This document shows, one piece after another, positions 28,655 through 37,006 of a stretch of 38,303 nt of DNA. The DNA comes from Chloroflexota bacterium (GTDB lineage Bacteria; Chloroflexota; Chloroflexia; JAMDCE01), in assembly GCA_023489135.1 (NCBI GenBank), contig JAMDCE010000435.1, forward strand, positions 1-38,303. The letters are read 5' to 3'. Below the pieces are notes generated by a model. It saw nothing but the letters and a program-made list of their open reading frames with translations. It did not search any database and was not told the origin of the DNA. Each line of letters opens with the position of its first letter. Position 1 is the stretch's first letter. The translations under genes and the position numbers were made by a program.

Positions 28655-30644
28655 CCGTGCTCGCGGACATCAAGAGCGCACCGACCGCTGGAATCAAGAC
28701 GATGCCCATGGGGGCGAGCACGCCGGCGGCCAGGGGCAGCGCTACCACGTTGTAACCCGTCGCCCAAATCAGATTCTCGACCATTTTGCGATAGCTGGCT
28801 CGGCTCAGTTTGATCACCCGCACCACGTCGCGAGGATCGTTCTTCACCAGGATGATTCCTGCGCTCTCTATCGCCACCTGGGTTCCGGCCCCGATGGCAA
28901 TGCCCACGTCGGCGGCCAGTAATGCCGGCGCATCGTTTACTCCATCGCCGACCATCGCCACTCGAAGTCCTCGCCGACGCAGCTCCTCTATCTTGTCGAC
29001 CTTGTGCTCCGGCAGCACCTCTGCGAAGTATTCGTCGATTCCTAACGAGCGCGCAACCCAGCCGGCCACTTCCTCGCTATCACCCGTTAGCATGGCCACC
29101 CGTACGCCCATCTCTCGCAATCGCGCCACAGCCTCGTAGGACTCCGACCGTATCACGTCGGCCAGAGCGAACGCGGCCAGGGGCCGGCCGTTCACCACCA
29201 GGTAGACGACGGTCTTTCCTTCTTTGGCCCACTGCTGGGCTGTCTGTTGCAGGCCATCGGATGGGATCTGTCCCAAGGTTTCCACCAACCGGGGGCCTCC
29301 CACCTGCACCTCCCGCCCGTCCACCGTGACACGGACCCCCCGTCCGGGAAGCGCCTCAAAGCTGGACACCCTTGGGGGCTGCATCCCCAGGCGGGCGGCC
29401 TCGGAGCGGATAGCCTGAGCGATAACGTGTTCGGAGTCACGCTCTGCCGCCGCGGCCAGCGCCACCGCCTCTCCCTCGGGCAAATCCTTCGCGGCTACCA
29501 TCCCCACCACGCCAAACTCACCCCGCGTCAGCGTGCCCGTCTTGTCGAAGACGACGGTGTCGAGATCGCGCGCCTTCTCCAGAGCCAGACGCTCGCGAAT
29601 CAGCAGCCCACTCCGGGCGGCGAGGGTAGTGGAAATGGAGATGACCAGGGGAATGGCCAGGCCAAGCGCGTGAGGGCAGGCGATTACAAGAACGGTAACC
29701 ATACGCTCCAACGCGAAACTCCCCGCTGATCCCAGGGCAATCCAGGCGAAGAAAGTGAGGGCACCCAATCCGACGGCGATGAGCACCAGCCAGTAGGCGG
29801 CACGGTCGGCCAGCGCCTGGGCGCGGGAGCGGGACATTTGCGCCTGTTCGACCAGGCGCATGATGCCTGCCAGCATCGTCTTTTCGCCTATTCGTGTGAC
29901 CAACACCCTCAGCGAGCCATCACCGTTGATAGTGCCGGCAATTACCTCGTCATCCCGGGACTTGTGAACCGGTCGGGACTCGCCGGTTATCATGGCCTCG
30001 TTGACGGACGATTCCCCGGCGATCACTTTGCCATCGGCAGGAATTCGGGCGCCGGGACGAATCAAGACTACATCGCCTTCTCCAAGGGCGTGGGTGCTTA
30101 CCGTCTCAGTTCGGTCGTCCACTATCCTCTCGGCGGTGTCCGGAACTAGCTTGGCCAATTCGACCAGTGCACCGCGTGCCGAGCCAACGGCCCGCATCTC
30201 GATCCAATGGCCGAGAAGCATTATCACGACCAGCGTGGAAAGCTCCCAGTAGAGCTGGCTGCCCCGAAGAAGGAATTCCGTGGCTAAGCTATACAAATAG
30301 GCGGTGGTGATGGCCAGGGCGACCAGGGTCATCATTCCGGGTTGTGAGGTCGAAAGCTCGTCTTTGGCGCCCCTAAGAAAGACGCTGCCCCCGTAGAGAT
30401 AGATGATGCTGCCCAGCACGAAGGGGACGTACTGAGAGCCGGGGAAGGCCGGCGCCCTTATGCCAAACAGTTCCTGGGGAAGATCGGAGTAGACGAGCAC
30501 CGGCAGAGTGAGCAGCAGGCAGATCCAGAAGCGGCGTCGGAACTCACTCTCGCCGTGTGCTTCGTGCCCCACCGGATGTTGCTTGGGATGCTGAGCGTCG
30601 GGTGGTGGAAGTTGTCGCTCGGTATGGCCTGCATGTGCGTTCAC
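28599..30644 (-). CDS. copB: Copper/silver-exporting P1B-type ATPase, CopB-like (CPH motif)
   Basis: GTG 30644 follows GGAGGG on the minus strand. The 681-aa protein has a His-rich N-terminus (HAGHTE, QHPKQHPVGHEAHGES), which replaces the Cys-type metal-binding domain. TGES at ~220-223 is the actuator motif; CPH at 323-325 in VIACPHALGLAIPL marks the CopB class (Cu or Ag export) rather than CPC CopA. DKTGT at 367-371 holds the phosphorylated Asp; MLTGDS, GDGVNDAPALLAADVG and a final membrane pair follow. It exports copper from the cytoplasm. No copper chaperone is adjacent. An inverted repeat CTACCG/CGGTAG (30,666-30,684) sits just upstream of the start and could be an operator. Confidence 0.95.
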   Translation of the reverse strand: MNAHAGHTERQLPPPDAQHPKQHPVGHEAHGESEFRRRFWICLLLTLPVLVYSDLPQELFGIRAPAFPGSQYVPFVLGSIIYLYGGSVFLRGAKDELSTSQPGMMTLVALAITTAYLYSLATEFLLRGSQLYWELSTLVVIMLLGHWIEMRAVGSARGALVELAKLVPDTAERIVDDRTETVSTHALGEGDVVLIRPGARIPADGKVIAGESSVNEAMITGESRPVHKSRDDEVIAGTINGDGSLRVLVTRIGEKTMLAGIMRLVEQAQMSRSRAQALADRAAYWLVLIAVGLGALTFFAWIALGSAGSFALERMVTVLVIACPHALGLAIPLVISISTTLAARSGLLIRERLALEKARDLDTVVFDKTGTLTRGEFGVVGMVAAKDLPEGEAVALAAAAERDSEHVIAQAIRSEAARLGMQPPRVSSFEALPGRGVRVTVDGREVQVGGPRLVETLGQIPSDGLQQTAQQWAKEGKTVVYLVVNGRPLAAFALADVIRSESYEAVARLREMGVRVAMLTGDSEEVAGWVARSLGIDEYFAEVLPEHKVDKIEELRRRGLRVAMVGDGVNDAPALLAADVGIAIGAGTQVAIESAGIILVKNDPRDVVRVIKLSRASYRKMVENLIWATGYNVVALPLAAGVLAPMGIVLIPAVGALLMSASTVIVALNSQLLRRLNLSVS

Positions 30645-30684
30645 GTGTGCCCTCCAATCTCTACACTACCGTGGTGTCCGGTAG

Positions 30685-30910
30685 CACCTGGTTGCTATCC
30701 ACAGGGTTTGGCTTCCGATCCGCTGATTCCTTTTCCCAAGAATAGAGCCGAGCATAATTTGTGCCCTCCTCACCTTAACCAGGGATGGTTCATAAAGCGG
30801 GGGAGATAGGGTAACAGTTTGCGTCGTTGAATCTGGCGAGGTTACCGGGTCCATAATTATCCTGTGAGGGTCAGAGGAAGAGGTCGGTGGCACATTGAAA
30901 GCGAACAACT
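30685..30910. other. Upstream region of copB, no gene recognised
   Basis: AT-richer segment; promoter elements for the minus-strand gene are expected here but none was convincing by eye. Confidence 0.3.
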
Positions 30911-31072
30911 GGTAGGGGCACGGCGTTGCCGTGCCCTGGAGACGGCCGCAGTCCGAGTCCCCTCAATCCAAGTCGAAATGTTGGTTTCCGAGACGTTCAG
31001 CCTGCTCGCTGCGCAAATCGAGCTGTGAGTGATATTCTGCCGGTCAGGGCACGGCAACGCCGTGCCCCTACC
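30911..31072. mobile_element. MITE-like element with perfect 28-bp terminal inverted repeats
   Basis: GGTAGGGGCACGGCGTTGCC... (30911-30938) and its exact reverse complement (31045-31072) bound a 162-bp segment without an ORF. Each arm also contains an internal palindrome, GGGCACGGC-GTT-GCCGTGCCC. This is typical of non-autonomous elements or REP-type repeats. No clear target duplication is visible. Confidence 0.75.
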
Positions 31073-31367
31073 ATATAGTATCACGCCGCCGAACTGCTAC
31101 CCAATTCCTGAACCATCCCCTTAACCAACTAACCGGCTTTGTGCGTTGATGCCAATTAGAACCGCTCGACCAGGCTGATTGCATTCTTTTCGCCGGATTA
31201 TTTGGCTCACCCTTACCCTGATTCCCTCTGATGTCCCATACCACAAGATCGTTGGCCAGGAAATCTAAGTTAGCCGCGCCGCACTCAGCTTGGTTTAAGC
31301 TTTCTGTGTTATAGTAATCAGCGGTGTTTACCAGAGGAGATCCGCAGGTGATAGGCTGGGAGAAATC
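31073..31367. other. Intergenic stretch before the DUF2085 gene
   Basis: Nothing recognised. TATAGT near 31,312 could be a -10 for the following gene, but no matching -35 was convincing. Confidence 0.3.
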
Positions 31368-31961
31368 GTGAAAGCGCAGGATGAATTGGATCCCTACACC
31401 GAATCATACTACCATCTTGACGATATATCCCCCAGGCGACAGTCCGTCGACGCATCCATTATTACCTTCGTCGACAGCCTTACAATATTCGCCGAGCGTC
31501 ACTGGCTGCTCCTGTTCAATATCGCCAACGGGCTGATTTTTCTGGGCGCATTTGTCGTCCCGCTGCTTCATCGGCTCGGTCAGGAGTGGATTGCCGGGCC
31601 GTTGTTCGCCTCCTACCGGATTCTCTGCGTACAAAATCCAGGTCACTCTTACTTCATTTTCGGTTACCAGATGGCGATGGACCAGCGGATGACCGCGATC
31701 TTCGGCGCAATTCTCGCCACCGGCGTCGTTTATGCTCTGCTCGGTAGAAACCTGCGACCGTTGAACTGGCGCCTCTATTTGTTGTGCCTAGTGCCAATTG
31801 CCCTGGATGGGTTCACGCAGCTCTTCGGCTGGCGCCAGAGCAACTGGCAGCTTCGGACGATAACTGGCGTTCTGTTCGGCATCGCCAGCGTTTGGCTGGC
31901 CTACCCTCTACTAGACCTACACGTTTCGTTGATGCTCGGCAAGAGTAACAAAGAACGCTGA
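31368..31961 (+). CDS. DUF2085-family membrane protein, conserved Cys residues substituted
   Basis: GTG 31368 follows GGGAGA. The 197-aa protein has a polar N-terminus and four membrane helices (LLFNIANGLIFLGAFVVPLL, MTAIFGAILATGVVYALLG, LYLLCLVPIALDGFTQLFG, TGVLFGIASVWLAYPLL). YRILCVQNPGHSYFIFGYQMAMDQRMTAIFG matches the DUF2085 core, in which CHQxPxRSFFxxGxQMxxCARCxAI is usual. Here CHQ is CVQ and CARC is DQRM, so a presumed metal or thiol site is missing. Function of the family is unknown. Confidence 0.75.
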   Translation: MKAQDELDPYTESYYHLDDISPRRQSVDASIITFVDSLTIFAERHWLLLFNIANGLIFLGAFVVPLLHRLGQEWIAGPLFASYRILCVQNPGHSYFIFGYQMAMDQRMTAIFGAILATGVVYALLGRNLRPLNWRLYLLCLVPIALDGFTQLFGWRQSNWQLRTITGVLFGIASVWLAYPLLDLHVSLMLGKSNKER

Positions 31962-32029
31962 GGTCCCCACTATATCGGTTTCCTCTAATAACCACGAGGC
32001 CTTATCCTTGTCCATCGGCCGGACGACTT

Positions 32030-32323
32030 GTGAAAAGTATGCGCTCAGTGTTACCATTTGCCGGGATGGTCTCGCGTTTGGACCGGGACATAGACCTTAC
32101 CACCACAGAGTACGAGCTTCTGCGGCTGTTCCTGGCCAATCCGGCGCGCGTGCTTACGCGCGACACCGTCGTGGAGAGGGTCTGGGGCTACGACTTCGAC
32201 GGCAACTACAATATCCTGGAGGTCTACGTGCGCTACCTTCGCAACAAGCTTGAAGAGAAGGGTGAAAGGCAGCTCATCCAAACCGTGCGGGGAGCCGGCT
32301 ACGTTCTTCGAGACCGGGAGTAA
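32030..32323 (+). pseudogene. OmpR/PhoB response regulator, DNA-binding domain only
   Basis: From ~32,085, LDRDIDLTTTEYELLRLFLANP, RVLTRDTVVERVWGYDFDGN and ILEVYVRYLRNKLEE, ending QTVRGAGYVLRD, is a full winged-helix effector domain. The receiver domain with its phosphorylated Asp is absent; the region before 32,030 is unrelated. The GTG start has no clear RBS. It is a truncated regulator and could at best bind DNA constitutively. Confidence 0.8.
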
Positions 32324-32329
32324 GTTCGC

Positions 32330-32400
32330 TTGTCTATTCGTCTTCGACTCGCCCACTGGTACACTTCGGTACTGGCTGTGACTCTCATCATCATTCGACC
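32330..32400 (+). pseudogene. Sensor histidine kinase N-terminal remnant
   Basis: TTG 32330 opens SIRLRLAHWYTSVLAVTLIII, the first membrane helix of many PhoR/MprB-type kinases, seven bases after the response regulator. It is cut off where the minus-strand gene ends at 32,391. With 32,030 it is the middle of a former two-component operon. Confidence 0.6.
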
Positions 32401-32858
32401 GGCGGAGTATCGGTGGGCTGTCCGTAGTCCCGATACTTCTCGTCGATGGCAGCGCGGATTTCGCGAATGCTCTTGCCCTCTTTCTGCCACTTGTCCACGT
32501 CCATGACTTCGTCCTGGCAAACATCGCAGTTGGAAGCGTGGTCGTTGAACGTGCCATCCTCCTTGAAGAAGCAGTCCTTCAAGTTCTTATGCCCGGACGC
32601 TCTCCCGCAGTTGCAGTAACACGGCAGGCTTGGGAGAAGACCGGCTAGACGGGGGGCCAGCCTGTATGCTGCCAGCGATGTCGCCGAATTATAGACGAAG
32701 TCGGGGAACTCGGCGGATGGCTGATCGGTTGCCGTCGCGCTCTCTCCCGGCGCGGCATTCCCCGTCTGCTGGACGCACCCGGCGGTTCCCAAACCGACGG
32801 CCGCCAATATGCCTAGCGCCAAGGCCACGACCAGGAATCGGTTCAGAGTAGGGCGCAT
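32391..32858 (-). CDS. PCYCGC-motif lipoprotein
   Basis: ATG 32858, 155 aa. The signal peptide ends in LGTAGC (Cys 28 lipidated). The mature domain has LPSLPCYCNCGRASGHKNLKDCFF, then HASNCDVCQDEVMDVDKWQKEGKSIREIRAAID: the PCYCGC family core, six to seven Cys and a His, suggesting bound metal or disulfides outside the membrane. The usual PCYCGC reads PCYCNC here. It lies 17 bp downstream of the NapH-like ferredoxin gene and is probably co-transcribed. The family often occurs with c-type cytochrome and copper genes, but its role is not established. Confidence 0.85.
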   Translation of the reverse strand: MRPTLNRFLVVALALGILAAVGLGTAGCVQQTGNAAPGESATATDQPSAEFPDFVYNSATSLAAYRLAPRLAGLLPSLPCYCNCGRASGHKNLKDCFFKEDGTFNDHASNCDVCQDEVMDVDKWQKEGKSIREIRAAIDEKYRDYGQPTDTPPVE

Positions 32859-32875
32859 AATCTTCAGCTTTTCTC

Positions 32876-34252
32876 TCAATGAATCATCCCCATCGGCGAA
32901 ATGAAAAGGAATGCAGCGGCGGCAGCGATAATGATGGAAAGGGTGGCGGGCAAGCCGGCGGATACCCCCCGTCTCAATCCGCCCGTACCGGTGGAGGCGG
33001 ACGCCTTCCAGAACGCTCCAACCGCCAGGGCCGTGGCAATCAACAGCAGTGCGATCTCCAGCACTTGCAGCGTCGCATCCTGGGTGTACCTCGCCCCGCG
33101 AACGACCGCCGGGAAATCCACCGCGAACCCCAGCTCCAACGCCACCGCCAGCAGCGGCATGGTCCCGTGATTTGCCAGGTGAAAGATCTCCGATCCCAGG
33201 TGAACCGCCGCGGCGACGGCGATGTAGGGCAAAGAAAACAGCAAGAAGGCTTCCCTCAACGTCCGTCCGGCTACTACGGCCGAAACCCAGGCCGCCAACA
33301 GATACAGGGCCTGCAAGCACGCGGCCAGTGCCACTATGGCCAGTACCAGAACCACATTGTAGTCCAATGTCGAGCCCGCGCCCACCAACTGCTTCATCAT
33401 CGTCGGATACCAGGGAGTCATACGAAGCAAGTCCATCAACACCAGTGCCAAGAGCAGCATCAGAACCGCCGCCTCGGCACCGGTCATTCCCGGGGCACGA
33501 GTTGTCACCGCCTCCGGCAAGCCGACGCGCAGCTCGACCGACGAGTGGCGGCACGACTTGAGACAATAGCCGCACAGGCTGCAGTTTCGGTTTGAGCCTA
33601 ACCCGGAAACGGGGCCCTCGTGCAAGCACTGGTGGGAGGTCAAGGCCGCGTGGCACCTCCCCGTGCGACCACATTTGGCCGCACAGGTCGTGCCGGTGGG
33701 TCGCAGTTGCAGGGGAGCGAGCCGAGAATACAGGCCAATGATAGTGCCGATCGGGCAAAGGGTCTTGCACCAGGTTCTTTCGCTAAACAACAAGCCAACC
33801 ACAATTGCGCTTGCCGTGAAAGCCAGTAGAAGTAAACCCGTGGCCACGGGCATCTCATCTATGCGCCAGACGATGATTGCCCACGAGAGGGCCAGCAGCA
33901 GCACGCCGCTGAGCCAACCACCGTGCCTGAGCGAACTCGTTCGATCGAGCCTGCGAGACCTGTTGCGGAAGCTCAGAAGAGTGCGGCTGATGGTGGAGAT
34001 GGGGCAGAACGAGCACCAGACCCGGCCGAGCACGACGGCCGAAAACGGCAAGAGCGCCCACCAGACGGACCAGGTCACCGCGACGGCCAGGTTAGTCTCC
34101 CCATGAGGATTCCCGGCGAAGGAGAAGAACAGGATCGCGACGAAAGCCACGACCGACGCAATCTGGGGTACCATCGGGAAATAGCTACTGCACAGGATTC
34201 GCTCGACCGCGGCAAGCATTCCCATTCGGCACCCGTGCGCGGCCGGCCTCAT
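32876..34252 (-). CDS. NapH/NosR/CcoG-like membrane-bound 4Fe-4S ferredoxin
   Basis: ATG 34252 is chosen for CAGGAG nine bases upstream; the frame is open further. The 458-aa protein has at least eight membrane helices. Cytoplasmic/periplasmic Cys motifs are GRVWCSFCPISTIS, ERTWCKTLCPIGTI (the NapH-type C-x3-C-P pairs), then CAAKCGRTGRC and NRNCSLCGYCLKSC, which would bind one or two [4Fe-4S] clusters. The C-terminal ~200 residues form four further helices not usual in NapH. It likely moves electrons between quinols and a periplasmic acceptor. Neighbours: PCYCGC lipoprotein and cytochrome c maturation genes. The ligand-oxidising partner is not in the window. Confidence 0.85.
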   Translation of the reverse strand: MRPAAHGCRMGMLAAVERILCSSYFPMVPQIASVVAFVAILFFSFAGNPHGETNLAVAVTWSVWWALLPFSAVVLGRVWCSFCPISTISRTLLSFRNRSRRLDRTSSLRHGGWLSGVLLLALSWAIIVWRIDEMPVATGLLLLAFTASAIVVGLLFSERTWCKTLCPIGTIIGLYSRLAPLQLRPTGTTCAAKCGRTGRCHAALTSHQCLHEGPVSGLGSNRNCSLCGYCLKSCRHSSVELRVGLPEAVTTRAPGMTGAEAAVLMLLLALVLMDLLRMTPWYPTMMKQLVGAGSTLDYNVVLVLAIVALAACLQALYLLAAWVSAVVAGRTLREAFLLFSLPYIAVAAAVHLGSEIFHLANHGTMPLLAVALELGFAVDFPAVVRGARYTQDATLQVLEIALLLIATALAVGAFWKASASTGTGGLRRGVSAGLPATLSIIIAAAAAFLFISPMGMIH

Positions 34253-34313
34253 CGTGTGCGGCTCCTGGGGCGGTTGGCAGTGATGTTTAGCGGCCGGCCA
34301 GGGCGCATGGGGA

Positions 34314-34373
34314 CGTTCAATTGAACGCCCGTACCAGCCCCGATACATATCGATAATCGTAATGTATCGGGGC
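34314..34373 (-). terminator. Palindrome and stem-loop between ccmD and the ferredoxin gene
   Basis: GCCCCGATACAT (34337-34348) and ATGTATCGGGGC (34362-34373) form a 12-bp stem that could end the ccm transcript. CGTTCAATTGAACG (34314-34327), a perfect palindrome 60 bp before the ferredoxin start, may be an operator. The rest of 34,253-34,478 shows nothing else. Confidence 0.5.
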
Positions 34374-34478
34374 CAGGAGACCGAGCTGCCACACCCTTGC
34401 GAATGACCGCCGCAATAGTCCTCGAGCCTGCCTTGCTCCTGTCCCGTTCCACCCGGTCATGCCACCGTGGGAAAAGAG

Positions 34479-34676
34479 TCATACGTATTCAGCTCTGGAA
34501 GCCTGGACCGCGGGCCGCTGCACCGGATGAGCCTGTTCCTCCTCCTCAATCGCAGCCTTTAGGGCCTCGATCTCCTTGCGCAGGCTCTGTTGTCGCTGCG
34601 CGATGCTGAAGATGTAGCCCAGGGACAGCAGCCAGATCACCGCGTAGGCGGCGAAAACGTAGATCGCGTTCTCCAC
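34479..34676 (-). CDS. ccmD: CcmD-like heme exporter accessory protein
   Basis: 65 aa: one membrane helix (YVFAAYAVIWLLSLGYIFSIA) followed by a charged coiled helix (RQQSLRKEIEALKAAIEEEE), the CcmD layout. CcmD releases holo-CcmE from CcmC in system I cytochrome c maturation. The RBS AAGGAGG lies just upstream. It follows ccmC after a ~210-bp gap containing a strong hairpin, so it may have its own promoter. Confidence 0.8.
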   Translation of the reverse strand: MENAIYVFAAYAVIWLLSLGYIFSIAQRQQSLRKEIEALKAAIEEEEQAHPVQRPAVQASRAEYV

Positions 34677-34783
34677 GATACCCTCCTTGTTCTACCAACT
34701 AGTCTATTATTATCCTTACCTGTGCTCGTGCTCACACTTATTTCTCACCCCGCCGATGAACCCCACCCCTCCCCGGTTAGTTA

Positions 34784-34830
34784 GGGTGTTGAGGTTTTGC
34801 CCCGCTTCGCGAGGCAAAACCTCAACACCC
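34784..34830 (-). terminator. Strong stem-loop after ccmC
   Basis: GGGTGTTGAGGTTTTGCC (34784-34801) pairs perfectly with GGCAAAACCTCAACACCC (34813-34830), and the loop itself holds CGC-TTC-GCG. On the minus strand it follows the ccmC stop by ~60 bp. No long U-run; a processing or attenuation role is possible. Confidence 0.6.
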
Positions 34831-34889
34831 TCCACCTCGGGGGCGGGGAGGTCGTTCGGCTGCCTGAGTCAGACTTGTCCGAACGAACA

Positions 34890-35570
34890 CTAAGAGAATC
34901 GGTGCTTCAGCTGTTCCAAGTCGATGCGCGCGTTCTCCAAGGACGTGCGCAGCGGAAGGAGAACGGAAAACAGGAACGTGAAGGTAATTACGGATAGCAC
35001 CAGTGTGACGATCATCGTTGACTCCAGGGCTATCGACTGTCCCGTGATGACCACGGGATGCACCGTCCGCCACCATCGAATGGCCATAAAGACTATGGGC
35101 ACATCGACGAAACCGATGATCCCAAAGACGGCCGAGAGCCGTCCCCGCTGCGACTCTTCCTCGACTAACCCTCGCAGCATCAAGTACGAGACGTAGATGA
35201 GCCACAATACCAGAGTGGTGCTCAATCGCGGGTCCCACGTCCACCACGCACCCCAGGCGAAGCGCCCCCAGATGGACCCGGTAATTAGCGTGATGGTGCA
35301 GAACACGATCCCAATCTCCGCCGCGCTGACCGCCAGAACGTCCCACTTGCGCTGGCGCTTTACCACGTATCCCACCCCGCCGACGAATACGACAAAGAAG
35401 GCCAGAAAGGATACCCACGCCGAGGCGACGTGAAAATAGAAAATCCTCTGGACGTAGCCCATCACTCTCTCGTTGGGCACGAGAACAAACACGGCGTAGA
35501 TGGCCAGGAGCATCAGCACCACGGTCGGCCAAAACAGTATCTTGGACAACTGACTCTCAGTTTTTGGCAT
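34890..35570 (-). CDS. ccmC: Heme exporter/handling protein CcmC
   Basis: ATG 35570 follows GGGAGGTAGGA; ATG 35594 would add eight residues. 226 aa with six membrane helices. RIFYFHVASAWVSFLAFF carries the first heme-ligand His, the WWD loop is WGAWWTWDPRLSTTLVLW, and TVHPVVITG holds the second His. It attaches heme to CcmE in the periplasm; no ccmE is in view. It follows ccmB by 54 bp. Confidence 0.93.
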   Translation of the reverse strand: MPKTESQLSKILFWPTVVLMLLAIYAVFVLVPNERVMGYVQRIFYFHVASAWVSFLAFFVVFVGGVGYVVKRQRKWDVLAVSAAEIGIVFCTITLITGSIWGRFAWGAWWTWDPRLSTTLVLWLIYVSYLMLRGLVEEESQRGRLSAVFGIIGFVDVPIVFMAIRWWRTVHPVVITGQSIALESTMIVTLVLSVITFTFLFSVLLPLRTSLENARIDLEQLKHRFS

Positions 35571-35624
35571 TCCTACCTCCCTCGACGGAGACACAGCGTG
35601 CTGCGTCTCTGCCCCTTTCTGTCT

Positions 35625-36293
35625 CTAGTCCTCGACAACATATTCGAAACACAAGAATGAGATAACCGCGAAAATGACGTCGAAGGCTATCAGCAGGTTG
35701 AACCAGTTGGAGAGGCCATCACCCCCCCCATCCAGGATCGCCCCCGTCGCCTTAACAGCCGCTATCACCACCGGGATCACAATGGGGAAGAACAGTATCG
35801 GCAGCATCACCTCGCGCGCCCTGGTGTTGACGGCTATGGCGGAGAAGAGCGTCCCCACCGCCGCGAAACCGAACGTCCCCAACAGCGTGACCAGCAGCAG
35901 CGACGGGATCAGTATGGGCAGGTTGAAAAACACGGCGAAAAGCGGCAGGGCGATGACCTCCATCATCAGCATGAAAATCAGGTTGCCCAGCGCCTTGCCC
36001 GTGTATATCGCCGCGCGGTCCACCGGGCAGAGCATCAGCCCCTCCAGGCAGCCACGATCCTTTTCGCGAATAAAGGAGCGCGTGAGACCCAGCACGCCGG
36101 CGAAGGTGATGGCTACCCAGAGCACCCCCGGCGCGACCAGGTTGACGTCTTCCACCCTCAGCTGGAAAGCGAAGTTGAAGATCACAATGGTCAACAAGGC
36201 GAAGACGAACATCGAGCTGAAGGTTTCCTTGGTCTTCATCTCGACGAGAACGTCCTTCCATACGATTGCCGCCACCTTGCTCGCGAATTCCAT
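35625..36293 (-). CDS. ccmB: Heme ABC exporter permease CcmB
   Basis: ATG 36293 overlaps the ccmA stop (TGATG). 222 aa, six membrane helices; VWKDVLVEMKTKETFSSMFVFALL at the N-terminus, FIREKDRGCLEGLMLCPVDR with the conserved RE(K/R)xxGxLExLxxxP motif, and LGTFGFAAVGTLFSAIAVNTRAREVMLPILFFP. With CcmA it powers release of holo-CcmE. Confidence 0.93.
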   Translation of the reverse strand: MEFASKVAAIVWKDVLVEMKTKETFSSMFVFALLTIVIFNFAFQLRVEDVNLVAPGVLWVAITFAGVLGLTRSFIREKDRGCLEGLMLCPVDRAAIYTGKALGNLIFMLMMEVIALPLFAVFFNLPILIPSLLLVTLLGTFGFAAVGTLFSAIAVNTRAREVMLPILFFPIVIPVVIAAVKATGAILDGGGDGLSNWFNLLIAFDVIFAVISFLCFEYVVED

Positions 36294-37006
36294 CAAGTTT
36301 GCGCTCCGGTTAGCTCGTCGTATATCTTACGGAAGCTCTCGACTCCCGTACCCCCTCCGGGCTGGATGTACCTGATCTTGCCCTTGGCGAGGATGGCCAC
36401 CCGGTCGCAAATCCGCAAGCCCAGGTCGAGATTATGGGTGGTCATTATCGCCGTCCGTTTCTGATCGTCAAAACCCAGGAGCAGAGTACGAAGCAGATCA
36501 GACGCCTGCTGGTCGAGCCCGGTGTCGGGCTCGTCCAGCAGCAAGATCGGCGGATTGTGAACGGCCGCGCGGGCCAGGCACACCCTCTGCTGCATCCCTC
36601 TCGACAACGTTCCCACCACATCGTGTTTTCGATGAGTGAGGCCCACCCGCTGCAGCAGATCTCCGATGTGATCGTCGATATTGGGTACGTCGTACATCCG
36701 GGCATAGAACCGCAAGTTCTCCAGGACGGACAGGTCGTTGTACAGGTACGTCTGGTGAGAGATTACCCCGATGCTGCGCCGCACCTGAAGCGGCCGTTCG
36801 CGCAGGTCGAATCCCGCCACGATCGCTGTACCCGACGCCGGCCGCGAGATCGTGGCCAGGATCTTGAGCAGCGACGTCTTGCCCGCGCCGTTAGGGCCGA
36901 CGATGGTCAGCTTTTCGCCGGGTGGGACCTGCAGGTCTATGCCCTTGAGCACCAGGTTGTTGCCGTAGTACTTGGTGATCCCCGATGCTTCGATGGCCCA
37001 GCTCAC
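36293..37006 (-). CDS. ccmA: Heme ABC exporter ATPase CcmA
   Basis: GTG 37006 overlaps the stop of the zinc-ribbon gene by four bases (GTGA), so translation is coupled; the longer upstream frame is rejected. 237 aa with Walker A GPNGAGKTS, Q-loop SHQTYLY, signature LSRGMQQR, Walker B ILLLDEPD, and the switch His in TTHN. Sequence fits CcmA or a close ABC relative; the neighbours CcmB, CcmC and CcmH settle it. Confidence 0.93.
   Translation of the reverse strand: MSWAIEASGITKYYGNNLVLKGIDLQVPPGEKLTIVGPNGAGKTSLLKILATISRPASGTAIVAGFDLRERPLQVRRSIGVISHQTYLYNDLSVLENLRFYARMYDVPNIDDHIGDLLQRVGLTHRKHDVVGTLSRGMQQRVCLARAAVHNPPILLLDEPDTGLDQQASDLLRTLLLGFDDQKRTAIMTTHNLDLGLRICDRVAILAKGKIRYIQPGGGTGVESFRKIYDELTGAQT

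Noticed and set aside
30857..31084. 75-codon minus-strand ORF across the MITE
   Set aside because: It spans the terminal repeats of the element and has no RBS or recognisable product.
32859..33770. Long N-terminal extension of the PCYCGC gene on the minus strand
   Set aside because: It lies inside the NapH-like gene in another frame; the lipoprotein signal starting at ATG 32858 marks the true start.
34822..35532. 236-codon minus-strand frame over ccmC
   Set aside because: Overlaps ccmC in another frame; ccmC has clear WWD and His motifs.
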